The position numbers and the translations under genes were made by a program. DNA of 5,132 nt from Natronomonas sp. (GTDB lineage Archaea > Halobacteriota > Halobacteria > Halobacteriales > Haloarculaceae), in assembly GCA_007135435.1 (NCBI GenBank), contig SLIW01000581.1, forward strand, positions 1-5,132, read 5' to 3'. The notes beneath the pieces are model-generated. The model did no database searches. It was not told where the DNA came from and saw only the letters and a program-made list of their open reading frames with translations. Of the stretch, positions 5,119 through 5,132 are shown one piece after another; within the stretch, counting starts at the first letter, position 1; each line of letters begins with the position of its first letter.

Positions 5119-5132
5119 ATCCGCCACCGAAA

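Noticed and set aside
5088..5120. Longer YqeC starting at 5120
   Set aside because: The TATA-like element lies inside the extension, 27 nt upstream of the ATG at 5087, and the family core begins right after that ATG.
3604..5127. Long minus-strand open frame of 507 codons antisense to mobA and overlapping yqeC
   Set aside because: Its translation is Arg/Gly/Pro-rich and without motifs; mobA and yqeC in the other frames are well supported. Long open shadow frames are expected at this GC content.

Overview
The window looks like a piece of a haloarchaeal (class Halobacteria) chromosome. It is strongly GC-rich, the proteins are acidic (many Asp/Glu, few Lys), genes carry archaeal TATA-like boxes about 27-28 nt upstream of their ATG (the leaderless layout), and the gene families match: an aMBF1-type zinc-ribbon regulator, a Fap7/AK6-type nucleotide kinase, and a CDP-alcohol phosphatidyltransferase of the archaeal lipid type. 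No mobile element, CRISPR array, tRNA or rRNA was found.

Layout from left to right. (1) The N-terminal part of an aMBF1 gene runs off the left edge on the minus strand (<1-214). (2) A 316-nt divergent intergenic region (215-530) holds a perfect 23-bp tandem repeat (four copies plus a partial one). (3) A small, unrecognised three-helix membrane protein lies on the plus strand (531-812). (4) A minus-strand cluster follows, transcribed from right to left: hisC (2367-3434), a 341-nt gap without a supportable gene, a Fap7/AK6 kinase (1513-2025), and a CDP-alcohol phosphatidyltransferase (887-1516). The last two overlap by 4 nt (ATGA). (5) A 157-nt divergent region (3435-3591) carries a promoter for hisC and one for mobA, plus a 10-bp direct repeat spaced 22 bp just upstream of the mobA TATA box. 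(6) mobA (3592-4266, plus) converges on a yqeC-type gene (4365-5087, minus), with a bulged inverted repeat between them.

Functionally, the window mixes histidine biosynthesis (hisC), ribosome or nucleotide metabolism (the kinase), polar lipid headgroup synthesis (the phosphatidyltransferase) and molybdenum-cofactor work (mobA and yqeC). The last pair is the most informative: yqeC is known mainly as an accessory gene of selenium-dependent molybdenum hydroxylases, so this organism may have that labile-selenium/molybdenum trait. I see no clear undescribed multi-gene system here. The items most worth a second look are the mobA/yqeC pair, the 23-bp array, the paired repeat at the mobA promoter, and the unexplained gap inside the hisC cluster.
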